Shown here: one piece after another, positions 1 through 5,584 of the stretch
Layout of the letters: the number at the start of each line of letters is the position of its first letter
Numbering within the stretch: position 1 is the stretch's first letter
Source of the DNA: Spirochaetota bacterium
GTDB lineage: Bacteria > Spirochaetota > UBA12135 > COTS27
Assembly (NCBI GenBank): GCA_030621685.1
Contig: JAUXHF010000060.1
Coordinates: 1 to 9,440, forward strand
Length of the DNA: 9,440 nt
Direction of reading: 5' to 3'
Made by a program: the position numbers and the translations under genes
The notes under the pieces: generated by a model
Told to the model about the DNA's origin: nothing
Seen by the model: only the letters and a program-made list of their open reading frames with translations
The model's database searches: none

Positions 1-284
1 CCATCTCATGCCGTTGATGCTTCTCCCCGCAGGCTACGTTTCGGCAAATTTCGCTTCTCTAACATATGCATTTTTCTCTTGCTTAGCTTCACTGGAAGTC
101 CATTTTTTCCCAGCAAAGAATTTGCTTCACTAAACACCCAACCATATCATGCCGTTGATGCTTCTCCTCACAGGCTAAGTTTCGGCAAATTTCGCTTCTC
201 TAACATATGCATATTTCCCTTTTGTTTAGCTTCACTGGAAGTCCATCTTTTCCCAGCAAAGAATTTGCTTCACTAAACATCTAA
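1..284. repeat. Tandem direct repeat, two copies (~141 and ~143 bp)
   Basis: Copy 1 runs from 1 to 141 and copy 2 from 142 to 284. They match almost base for base, for example CATGCCGTTGATGCTTCTCC at 8 and at 149, and GCTTCACTGGAAGTCCA in both. There are scattered substitutions and a 2-bp indel near 72/213. A remnant of a third unit (GCCGTTGAT) sits at 288-296. Copy 1 begins at the window edge, so more copies may lie upstream. An open frame crosses the copies on the plus strand, but its codons are not kept in register by the indel and it has no ribosome binding site, so I treat the block as non-coding. It lies directly upstream of the flagellar gene at 339. Confidence 0.9.
131..159 (+). promoter_or_regulatory. 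Possible sigma-28 (FliA)-like promoter at the repeat junction
   Basis: TAAA at 131-134 and GCCGTTGAT at 151-159 resemble the flagellar sigma-28 elements (TAAA, then GCCGATAA about 15 bp later). The gap here is 16 bp and the -10 half differs from consensus in its last bases. The same pair occurs at 274-296 with a gap of only 10 bp. Location upstream of a rod gene is suggestive, but the match is partial and it is about 180 bp from the start codon. Confidence 0.22.
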
Positions 285-338
285 CACGCCGTTGATTAAA
301 GCACAAGGGAGCAGGGAACACAGTTTAGAGGTAACACT

Positions 339-1244
339 ATGGTAAGAGGATTATACACCGGCGCTAGCGCCATGGCAGCACGAGTGCAACACATGAATGT
401 GGTCGCCAACAACCTGGCCAACGTCAATACGAATGCCTTTAAAAAAGATTTAGCGCTGATGAAAGCAGAGCCTGAAATGATAGCACGGCGAGTAAACGAT
501 GATGTTATTGTTTTTCCAAGTCTCGGCTCTTACGATAAACGCCCCGTAGTAGGCAGGCTTGGCACCGGTGTTTCACTAAACGAGGTTTTCAATCGCCAAG
601 ACCAAGGCGCCCTCCGTGCCACGCAAAACCCATTCGATTTTGCCCTGCAAGGCAAAGGTTTTTTTGCCATCCAAACAGACAATGGCATCCGCTACACCCG
701 TAACGGAGCTTTTACCCTCAACAATAAAAAAGAACTTGTTACCAGCGAAGGCCATAGAGTCTTGGGATTAAATGGAGTAATAGTTTTGAAAACAAATAAT
801 TTCACCGTACAAGGCAACGGGGATATTTTCATCAACAAAGATTTAGCGCAGCCCGAAGAACGCCCTGTGCAGCTTCTCGAAAATGGCTACCAAGAACCCT
901 TTCTCCTAGATAGATTGCAAATCGTTCGCTTTCCCCAAGAGCGATTTCTCATTAAAGAAGGAAATTCTTTTTACAAAACAAGCGAGACTTCAGGCCAGGC
1001 CTTGTTGCAAGAAAACTTCGCTGCCTTTGCCCGTGATGGAAGCCTGCTTCCCGATGAAGGCCATCAGCCCGTAGTCTCCAAACTTAACCAAGGCTTCTTA
1101 GAAACCTCTAACGTCAACGCCGTTCAAGAAATGGTTACCATGATTGAAGTACAAAGATCCTACGAAGCCTCACAAAAATCTATCACGACAAGCGATGAAA
1201 TGCTCGGCCGTCTTATTAACAGCATGGCTAGCTTTCAGGCCTAG
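339..1244 (+). CDS. flgF: Flagellar basal-body rod protein FlgF/FlhO (FlgG family)
   Basis: Encodes a 301-residue rod component of the periplasmic flagellum, forming part of the shaft between the MS ring and the hook. The N-terminal rod domain is at residues 5-37 (LYTGASAM, then NNLANVNTNAFKKD). The central family signature is at about 97-143 (NPFDFALQGKGFFAIQ, YTRNGAFTL, LVTSEGHRVLG). The C-terminal helical domain is at about 250-295 (GFLETSNVNAVQEM, IEVQRSYEASQKSI). The start ATG at 339 has a good ribosome binding site, AGAGG at 327-331, 7 bp upstream, and gives the conserved MVRG start of spirochaetal FlhO. The stop is TAG. It is longer than enteric FlgF (about 250 aa), partly through a segment around 168-190. 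The usual neighbour flgG is not downstream; upstream is outside the window. The name FlgF rather than FlgG rests on the N-terminal sequence and is fairly but not fully certain. Confidence 0.93.
   Translation: MVRGLYTGASAMAARVQHMNVVANNLANVNTNAFKKDLALMKAEPEMIARRVNDDVIVFPSLGSYDKRPVVGRLGTGVSLNEVFNRQDQGALRATQNPFDFALQGKGFFAIQTDNGIRYTRNGAFTLNNKKELVTSEGHRVLGLNGVIVLKTNNFTVQGNGDIFINKDLAQPEERPVQLLENGYQEPFLLDRLQIVRFPQERFLIKEGNSFYKTSETSGQALLQENFAAFARDGSLLPDEGHQPVVSKLNQGFLETSNVNAVQEMVTMIEVQRSYEASQKSITTSDEMLGRLINSMASFQA
360..371. repeat. Perfect 12-bp palindrome at the start of flgF
   Basis: GGCGCTAGCGCC is its own reverse complement and lies eight codons into flgF, encoding Gly-Ala-Ser-Ala. It contains GCTAGC, a hexamer found ten times in this window. 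It may only reflect codon choice, but in RNA it would form a GC-rich stem close to the start codon only if paired between molecules, as it has no loop. Confidence 0.6.
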
Positions 1245-1270
1245 GCTTAGCCAGCATATTTCTGGCAAGC
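1245..1270 (+). terminator. Hairpin immediately after flgF
   Basis: Directly after the TAG stop, GCTT-(A)-GCCAG at 1245-1254 pairs with CTGGC-(A)-AGC at 1262-1270, leaving a 7-base loop. The stem is about 8-9 bp with one bulge. No T-run follows, so it is not a canonical intrinsic terminator. It could serve as a 3'-end stabiliser or processing hairpin. Confidence 0.35.
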
Positions 1271-1286
1271 CAGCGCCGGCATAAAC

Positions 1287-1630
1287 CATGCCTTAAAAAG
1301 TTTTGCGCGCTATATTGCCATGCTTCTCTTTCATCGCCAAAGGCCCCTCTTTGCTTAGCAGAATGAAAACTAGATATCTCCCCACTGCGCCTGCCGCGCT
1401 TCTTATGCCTCCCTATCACTATAATTTTCTATTTCATTTCTCGCTTAACATGCCCTAAGAGGTTTTGCAAAGGTTTTGCGCGCTATATTGCCATGCTTCT
1501 CTTTCATCGCCAAGACCCCTGCCCCTCTTTGCTTAGCAGAATGAAAACTAGATATCTCCCCACTGCTCCTGCGCCTGCGGCGCTTCTTATGTATCCCTAT
1601 CGCTATAATCTTTTATCTTATTTCTTGCTT
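1287..1630. repeat. Tandem duplication spanning the 5' end of the 1541 gene
   Basis: Copy 1 is 1287-1448 and copy 2 is 1449 to about 1630. Both begin CATGCC(T/C)TAA and share GCGCGCTATATTGCCATGCT, CCCCTCTTTGCTTAGCAGAA and TGAAAACTAGATATCTCCCC. Copy 2 carries extra short internal duplications: an 11-bp AAAGGTTTTGC, a CCCCTG, and a GCTCCTGCGCCTG run. The offset between copies therefore shifts from 162 to 173 bp and more. Copy 2 runs into the intact reading frame at 1541; copy 1 stops after 31 codons. The pattern points to a local duplication of the promoter and signal region of that gene, followed by slippage. Confidence 0.9.
1363..1458 (+). pseudogene. Truncated duplicate of the 5' end of the downstream gene (31 codons)
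   Basis: An ATG at 1363 opens a 31-codon frame ending in TAA at 1456-1458. Its first residues, MKTRYLPTAPAALLM, equal the start of the downstream gene (MKTRYLPTAPAPAALLM) apart from a missing Ala-Pro pair. It then diverges in the hydrophobic segment (PPYHYNFLFHFSL). No ribosome binding site is evident. It is best read as a leftover of the tandem duplication. A translated leader peptide is possible but unsupported. Confidence 0.45.
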
Positions 1631-2635
1631 AGCCTCCTGCTTATTTTCAGCCTTCCCTTCCTAGCAAGAGAAAAACTCTACAGCGCTAGCAGATATGCTA
1701 GCCAAGAACTTGAAGCTCAGTTTTTTAAAGAACTTGATGACACTCGTGGCTTAGAAAACTTTAGCCGCAGCGGAAAATTAGAAAACACAAAGAGCTTGCC
1801 AGCCTTCTCGAAAAGCTACGGGCAAGCAGCCAAAATTTCTGCCTACGGCTCATCTCCAGATGGATCTGTTTTTCTATTTATCAAATCTTGGCAAGGGAAG
1901 CAACAACGCAAAGAATTTATTCTCTATTCCACGAAACAGCAATCGGCACGTATTTTCACAGCAGAAAATAAAGCATACTACCAACAACTAAAAAGCAAGC
2001 TGCTAGCCGAAAACGAACTGGGTCTGCCGCTCCTTCGCGAGAGCATTCCCAGTCAATCGTATCACATGCAAAACCTAGCGCTTGTGCTGCTTTCAGAGGC
2101 AGTCGTTCTTCCCTTTGTCTCCCCCACAAGATCTGCCCAGCAAAATAACCATTATAATGGAAACCTCTACTCTCTTAATCTGTACGCTGAAGTTAATGGA
2201 AAGCGCTATGCCGCCCTCTCACTTCGCAGCGATGTCTTGCTCTTCCAGCCTCCCAAAGTTAAAGAAGTCTATTACTCAGCCTTCTCTACAGCCCTTGGCG
2301 TTGTCATTGAACATGTTCGTGAACAGACTTTCCTTGAACGCTCTACTCATACAAAACAAAGCCCTAAGCTTGTTAAAGAAGAGTTGCTTGTCTTTTGTGA
2401 TTTACAGGCTATATTAGATTCAAGGTTACATTCAGCCAGCACGCTCTTGCTCCCAGAGAAAGAATACAAGCTTTCCCGCCAGCAAAAACAGCTTGTTTTC
2501 TATACAAAAACCTTCTTCTCAATTTATTCAGCAACCCCATCTACGCTACAACAACAACAAGTCTACTTTCATGACGGAAGCCAAAAAACCACTTTCGCCG
2601 CCGCTCCGCCAGCCAATCGCTGGTTCTCTTTCTAA
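1541..2635 (+). CDS. Exported or membrane-anchored protein of unknown function
   Basis: I do not recognise this 364-residue protein. Three in-frame ATGs are possible (1493, 1541, 1589) and none has a clear ribosome binding site. I chose 1541 because MKTRYLPTAP is kept in frame in the neighbouring duplicate copy, while the stretch before it is shifted by an indel. Starting at 1589 would give a cleaner signal peptide. A hydrophobic segment (NLLSYFLLSLLLIFSLPFLA) follows near the N-terminus and looks like a signal peptide or anchor. The -3 residue at FLA is bulky, so cleavage is uncertain and it may stay anchored. The rest is soluble, rich in Ser, Gln and Lys, with no recognised motif; a second apolar stretch (LALVLLSEAVVLPFV) lies in the middle. 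It sits between flgF and a parvulin-like gene, which suggests an envelope or flagellar role, but this is inference only. Its last 65 nt overlap the next gene. Confidence 0.72.
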   Translation: MKTRYLPTAPAPAALLMYPYRYNLLSYFLLSLLLIFSLPFLAREKLYSASRYASQELEAQFFKELDDTRGLENFSRSGKLENTKSLPAFSKSYGQAAKISAYGSSPDGSVFLFIKSWQGKQQRKEFILYSTKQQSARIFTAENKAYYQQLKSKLLAENELGLPLLRESIPSQSYHMQNLALVLLSEAVVLPFVSPTRSAQQNNHYNGNLYSLNLYAEVNGKRYAALSLRSDVLLFQPPKVKEVYYSAFSTALGVVIEHVREQTFLERSTHTKQSPKLVKEELLVFCDLQAILDSRLHSASTLLLPEKEYKLSRQQKQLVFYTKTFFSIYSATPSTLQQQQVYFHDGSQKTTFAAAPPANRWFSF

Positions 2636-3626
2636 GCCCAGGTCAAAGGCAAACAAAGGTAGCGATAGCGATAATTCTAGCCAAGTACCCATACTGGTCA
2701 TCAATGGCATAGAGATCTCTAAACAATATTTTCTTTCCGAGCTTCTTCTTTTAAGCCAGCCGTTTCAGAAAAAAAAGACGAAGCCGCTTTCTTTTCTCCA
2801 TAAAAAAAAGGTTATCAATAAGGTAAAAGAGAATATTATTTTTCAAACCTTGCTGGAGGAACATGCCATGCAAGAAGAAGAGGCTATTCCCTTTGAGGAA
2901 ATTGAAAAAAACTATAAGAAGATAGTAGAGCATTTTGGCGGAGAGCAGACTTTCCACAAGCACTTCCAAGAACTTGAAAGCACCGACAGAAAAGCTTTTT
3001 CTGTCATGCAAAAAGTAGAAAAAAGCCTGAAAACGCAAAATCTCATTAACCACTGGGCAGCCGAGCTTCCCAATCCCAATGAAGAAGCTCTTCACAAGTT
3101 TTTCAAAGATAATCCAGAATTTTACAACAGCCCGCAAAGCCTGAAACTTTCAGCTGTATTGGGCAAGGGGAAAATTTCAGATTTCAATGAAAGCAATGAT
3201 CCTGTTCTCTATGCTTTAGAGACCTTGAAACAAAATTACGAAGCAAATTTTGACCTACAGGAATTTTTTTCTTTAGCAAGAAAAGTTCCTTTTCTAGAAG
3301 TCCGGCAAGGCTTTTCGGCCCCCAAAGCCAGCCTTCCCCAAAAGCTAGACCATCTTTTATGGAACTTAGCCCCCATGACCCTAAGCCCCAACATAACCTA
3401 TCAAGACAGACATGCCCTATTCTTAGTAGAAGACTTTCTCCCCGCCAAAGAGGGAGACTTTAGCAAGCTGAAACAGCATGTTCTCCGTGATTATTCGACT
3501 GCCGCCAAAAATTCTCTGGTTCGCAGCAAACTGCAAGCTCTAAAACAAAAGGCTCTTATTCAAGATAACGGCGATCAATTCAGCGATGAACTCTTAGGGC
3601 AGCTGCAGGCTAATCTAAATAGCTAA
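2571..3626 (+). CDS. SurA/PpiC-like (parvulin family) protein, degenerate
   Basis: Encodes 351 residues. After a basic, low-complexity N-terminus of about 40 residues, the segment VPILVINGIEISKQYF begins a SurA-N-like chaperone region rich in charged helices. Next come LPNPNEEALHKFFKDNPEFY and SLKLSAVLGKG, which resemble the entry to a parvulin domain. LQEFFSLARKVP, LPQKLDHLLWNLAPMTLSP and RHALFLVEDFLPA follow its usual order. The usual catalytic His and Cys/Asp pattern is not evident, so a foldase without prolyl isomerase activity is likelier. No signal peptide is seen, unusual for SurA. The ATG at 2571 has no Shine-Dalgarno and lies inside the preceding gene in another frame, so translational coupling is likely. 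A TTG at 2493 would lengthen it, but the extension looks like a shadow. Family assignment is by pattern, not search. Confidence 0.7.
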   Translation: MTEAKKPLSPPLRQPIAGSLSKPRSKANKGSDSDNSSQVPILVINGIEISKQYFLSELLLLSQPFQKKKTKPLSFLHKKKVINKVKENIIFQTLLEEHAMQEEEAIPFEEIEKNYKKIVEHFGGEQTFHKHFQELESTDRKAFSVMQKVEKSLKTQNLINHWAAELPNPNEEALHKFFKDNPEFYNSPQSLKLSAVLGKGKISDFNESNDPVLYALETLKQNYEANFDLQEFFSLARKVPFLEVRQGFSAPKASLPQKLDHLLWNLAPMTLSPNITYQDRHALFLVEDFLPAKEGDFSKLKQHVLRDYSTAAKNSLVRSKLQALKQKALIQDNGDQFSDELLGQLQANLNS

Positions 3627-3655
3627 AGAATTTATCTTCGCTCATTTTCTGCTAC

Positions 3656-3675
3656 AGCGTTACAAGCGCTTTTTT
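3656..3675 (+). terminator. Weak candidate terminator between convergent genes
   Basis: AGCG at 3656-3659 pairs with CGCT at 3667-3670, followed by a T-run to 3675. The stem is only 4 bp. It lies 30 bp after the parvulin-like gene and inside the 3' extension of the convergent sigma-factor frame, so it is a tentative call. Confidence 0.25.
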
Positions 3676-3690
3676 CTCAATCTGCCGCAC

Positions 3691-4455
3691 TCACTCTTTC
3701 GTAAGACAGTAGCGTTTTCCAATCTCTAGCAAAGTTTGCGGCGTACGGCTCTTATACAGACAAAAGCGGCTCTTAATGATATCTTGCTCTATTGGTTTAA
3801 GCTGATGGAGATGCTCTTTAATTTTTTGCTCAATATGTTTATGCAGAAGTTCTTCTTCAGGGTTTACCGAGTTTTCATTCTCAATAGTATGCTTCATCTG
3901 CAAGGCATTATCGTTCTTGCTAGAATAAATTTCCTGCTCCAAAGAAAGATTGCTCTGAGAAAACTGTAATAAACGAATAATTTCATTTTTTTTCATTTTC
4001 AGCTCTTGAGCCATGGCCTCCATCTTGTTCTTGCCACTGGTAGCATGCAGCCCCTCATCTCTAAATTTGCTAATTTTGATGAAATTATTATTCCAGCTCA
4101 AAGGCATGCGAACAGGCTTCGATTTTTCGGCGATGTACTTAATAATGCTCTGTTTAATCCAATGCACCGCATACGATATAAAATGAAACCCACGCTCTGG
4201 CTCAAAGGTCTCTGTGGCTCGGATAAGCCCCAAATTGCCTTCGCTTATTAAATCCACAATGGGTATGCCTTTATTCGCATAGCGCTTAGCAATTTTCACC
4301 ACAAAACGCAGGTTGGCTGTGACAAGCCGGCTTTGGGCTTCTTTATCACCACTTCGCACCTTTCGTGCTACTTCTTTTTCTTCTTCTTTGCTTAGCAAAG
4401 GAATGGTATTAATATTCTGTAAATAGAACATCAGACTACTATCTTTTGTTGACAT
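3691..4455 (-). CDS. Sigma-70 family RNA polymerase sigma factor, interrupted in region 4.2
   Basis: Directs RNA polymerase to promoters. It is 254 residues to the stop and has no region 1.1, like group 2 (RpoS-like) or compact primary sigmas. Region 1.2 is at about 5-40. Region 2 is at 45-113, with ANLRFVVKIAKRYANKG, DLISEGNLGLIRA and the -10 recognition helix ISYAVHWIKQSIIKYI. Region 3 is at about 114-180. Region 4 starts near 217 (LKPIEQDIIKSRF, then LLEIGKRYCLTKE). TGA at 3691-3693 then stops translation where the family has Arg (TRERVRQIE). The same frame continues with VRQIEKKALVTL and a TAG at 3652-3654, so the intact gene would end at 3652 with 267 codons. The protein as read loses the recognition helix that contacts the -35 element. 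The start ATG has GGAG at 4466-4469, spaced 10 bp. It could be a recent pseudogene, a readthrough product or a sequencing error. Confidence 0.9.
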   Translation of the reverse strand: MSTKDSSLMFYLQNINTIPLLSKEEEKEVARKVRSGDKEAQSRLVTANLRFVVKIAKRYANKGIPIVDLISEGNLGLIRATETFEPERGFHFISYAVHWIKQSIIKYIAEKSKPVRMPLSWNNNFIKISKFRDEGLHATSGKNKMEAMAQELKMKKNEIIRLLQFSQSNLSLEQEIYSSKNDNALQMKHTIENENSVNPEEELLHKHIEQKIKEHLHQLKPIEQDIIKSRFCLYKSRTPQTLLEIGKRYCLTKE

Positions 4456-4592
4456 AATTATTATTCTCCAAGTGTTTCCTTTTTATTATTTATTTGTTAT
4501 GGCTTGCGTGTATTTCATATTTATTTTATCGGCTACTTTTCCCCTCTCGGCTAAACGAAAAGAGCGAAATACGAAAAAACAGATGGGAAAAA

Positions 4593-4601
4593 TTTATAGC
4601 A
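4593..4601 (-). promoter_or_regulatory. Possible extended -10 promoter for the sigma-factor gene
   Basis: On the minus strand the sequence reads TGCTATAAA, an extended -10 motif (TGn followed by TATAAA). It is about 140 bp upstream of the sigma-factor start codon. No good -35 hexamer is present at 16-18 bp, which an extended -10 can tolerate. In so AT-rich a stretch, chance matches are expected. Confidence 0.25.
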
Positions 4602-4634
4602 TCTACTTACTACACTTAATATCAAATTTAATGC

Positions 4635-4681
4635 CAATTAATTATCAATTACTTGCTAATTAATTGTTTTTAACAATTAAT
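4635..4681. repeat. Two overlapping, mutually exclusive inverted repeats
   Basis: CAATTAATTA at 4635-4644 is perfectly complementary to TAATTAATTG at 4657-4666, with a 12-base loop. The latter arm also overlaps ATTAATTGTT at 4659-4668, which pairs perfectly over 10 bp with AACAATTAAT at 4672-4681, with a 3-base loop. Only one hairpin can form at a time. It lies about 180-225 bp upstream of the sigma-factor start. It may be a protein operator or, if the transcript begins further upstream, a leader switch. Confidence 0.6.
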
Positions 4682-4958
4682 CTTATTTTATTTACCCTTT
4701 TTTTTAATAAAATGGCTATATTCTACACATATTTATAAAAAAAGATAGTTTAAAATCGTGAAAATTGCTAAAAAAATTAAGTTATTAGTATTTCTAAAAT
4801 TTTTTTTTTACAAAAAGACACAAAAAATTATAAAAAAGATGCTTTTTGAGTTTTTTTGACACACTTAACAGTGCTTTTTTAATCATGGTGTTATACGTCT
4901 CAAATATTTATATGTGTTTAGGTTTTTTTAGAAAAAAAAGACTTCCTAGAAAAAAATA

Positions 4959-4988
4959 TTGACAAAATTTACTAATAATTGCTATAAT
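4959..4988 (+). promoter_or_regulatory. Consensus sigma-70 promoter for the acidic-protein gene
   Basis: TTGACA at 4959-4964 and TATAAT at 4983-4988 are both perfect hexamers, separated by 18 bp. Transcription would start near 4995, leaving a leader of about 95 nt before the ATG at 5090. This is the best promoter match in the window and implies strong expression by the housekeeping sigma. Confidence 0.8.
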
Positions 4989-4995
4989 CTTTTAA

Positions 4996-5048
4996 AAAAG
5001 TGCTTAAAATTAAAAACTTTCAAAAAAATTTAGTTTTTATGCACTTTT
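4996..5048 (+). promoter_or_regulatory. Two-stage hairpin at the 5' end of the leader RNA
   Basis: AAAAGTGC at 4996-5003 pairs with GCACTTTT at 5041-5048, and inside it TAAAAACT at 5011-5018 pairs with AGTTTTTA at 5032-5039. Both stems are perfect 8-bp matches, joined by an asymmetric 7/1 internal loop. The hairpin begins almost at the predicted transcript start and is followed by a U-rich tract (GTTTTTATATAC). A 5' stabilising stem or a weak attenuator are both possible. Confidence 0.5.
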
Positions 5049-5089
5049 GTTTTTATATACTAAACTAAACTTAAAGAGGCTGTAATTCT

Positions 5090-5566
5090 ATGAACACTGA
5101 CGCATGCGCGTTGCATTTTACTAACATAAACCTGCCATTCAAAGGCCACTTGCTTGGATTTTTTGTAAAATTTCACTCGCTAAGAAATTTTCCCCTACGA
5201 AATTTTCCTTCTTCTATCCTAGCAAACCTTCAGCTCTTCTCCATGCCCATGCCGCTTGGCGATGGCTTTGAAGAGGTAAACGAATTCGAAGAAAATGAAT
5301 GGGCCGAAGACCGAGACCTAGAAGAAGAAAAAGAAAATTTTTCTTCTTCTAATTTGGATACTTCCGATGACAACACAAGCTCTGAAGAGGCCGATGATGT
5401 TGAAACTCCAGACTTCAATGACCATGTGGAGCATGCCGAGCCAGAAGAGGAATCTCCTTTCCCCGCTGACTCCGTGCGGTCTAACTTTCAAGAAGAAAAC
5501 ATACAATCGCTTATTGATGAAGAGGCTTTAAATAACGAAGACGACTACTTTTCTAACGATTTTTAA
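5090..5566 (+). CDS. Acidic orphan protein, function unknown
   Basis: I do not recognise this 158-residue protein. The ATG at 5090 is supported by AAAGAGG at 5073-5079 (10 bp spacing) and by the strong promoter at 4959-4988. The first ~50 residues are mostly uncharged to basic, with apolar stretches (HLLGFFVKFH, ILANLQLFSMPMPL) and a short repeat RNFPL-RNFPS. From about residue 58 the chain is dominated by Glu and Asp with Ser and Asn (FEEVNEFEENEWAEDRDLEEE and later EEADDVE, EEENIQSLIDEEALNNEDDYF-like runs), so it is probably disordered there. No clear signal peptide or membrane span is seen. It is divergent from the sigma factor and convergent with tsaC, 18 bp away. Its design, a short basic or apolar head and a long acidic tail, is compatible with a partner-binding or nucleic-acid-mimic protein, but no function can be assigned. 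Confidence 0.7.
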   Translation: MNTDACALHFTNINLPFKGHLLGFFVKFHSLRNFPLRNFPSSILANLQLFSMPMPLGDGFEEVNEFEENEWAEDRDLEEEKENFSSSNLDTSDDNTSSEEADDVETPDFNDHVEHAEPEEESPFPADSVRSNFQEENIQSLIDEEALNNEDDYFSNDF

Positions 5567-5584
5567 GGGTATCTCTAGCAGAAA

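Larger units (their letters stand above)
4456..5089. other. AT-rich divergent intergenic island (~630 bp)
   Basis: This stretch between the sigma factor and the acidic gene is far richer in A+T than its surroundings, with many A and T runs. It holds no convincing gene. It contains overlapping inverted repeats (4635-4681), a strong promoter (4959-4988) and a leader hairpin (4996-5048), all listed separately. A lone TTGACA at 4856-4861 has no usable -10 at 16-18 bp. Its likely job is divergent transcription control of the two flanking genes. Confidence 0.75.

Noticed and set aside
79..276. Open frame of 65 codons on the plus strand in the upstream repeats
   Set aside because: It spans the tandem repeat, whose indel breaks codon register between copies, and it has no ribosome binding site or recognisable product.
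2082..2417. Overlapping 111-codon frame within the 1541 gene
   Set aside because: It is a shadow in another frame of a longer, more plausible coding sequence, with no independent start signals.
4499..4663. Small membrane-like frame (MACVYFIFILSATFPLSAKRKER) at the start of the AT-rich island
   Set aside because: AT-rich DNA readily gives Phe, Ile and Leu-rich frames. There is no Shine-Dalgarno or promoter at a sensible distance, and it overlaps the likely sigma-factor leader.
1602..4994. Shared GCTATAATCTTTTA at about 1603 and 4981
   Set aside because: The first copy lies inside coding sequence (Arg-Tyr-Asn-Leu-Leu) with no matching -35 element; probably coincidence.
4456..5089. AT-rich island as a replication origin
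   Set aside because: I saw no DnaA boxes (TTATCCACA-like) and no dnaA or dnaN nearby; a divergent promoter region explains it better.
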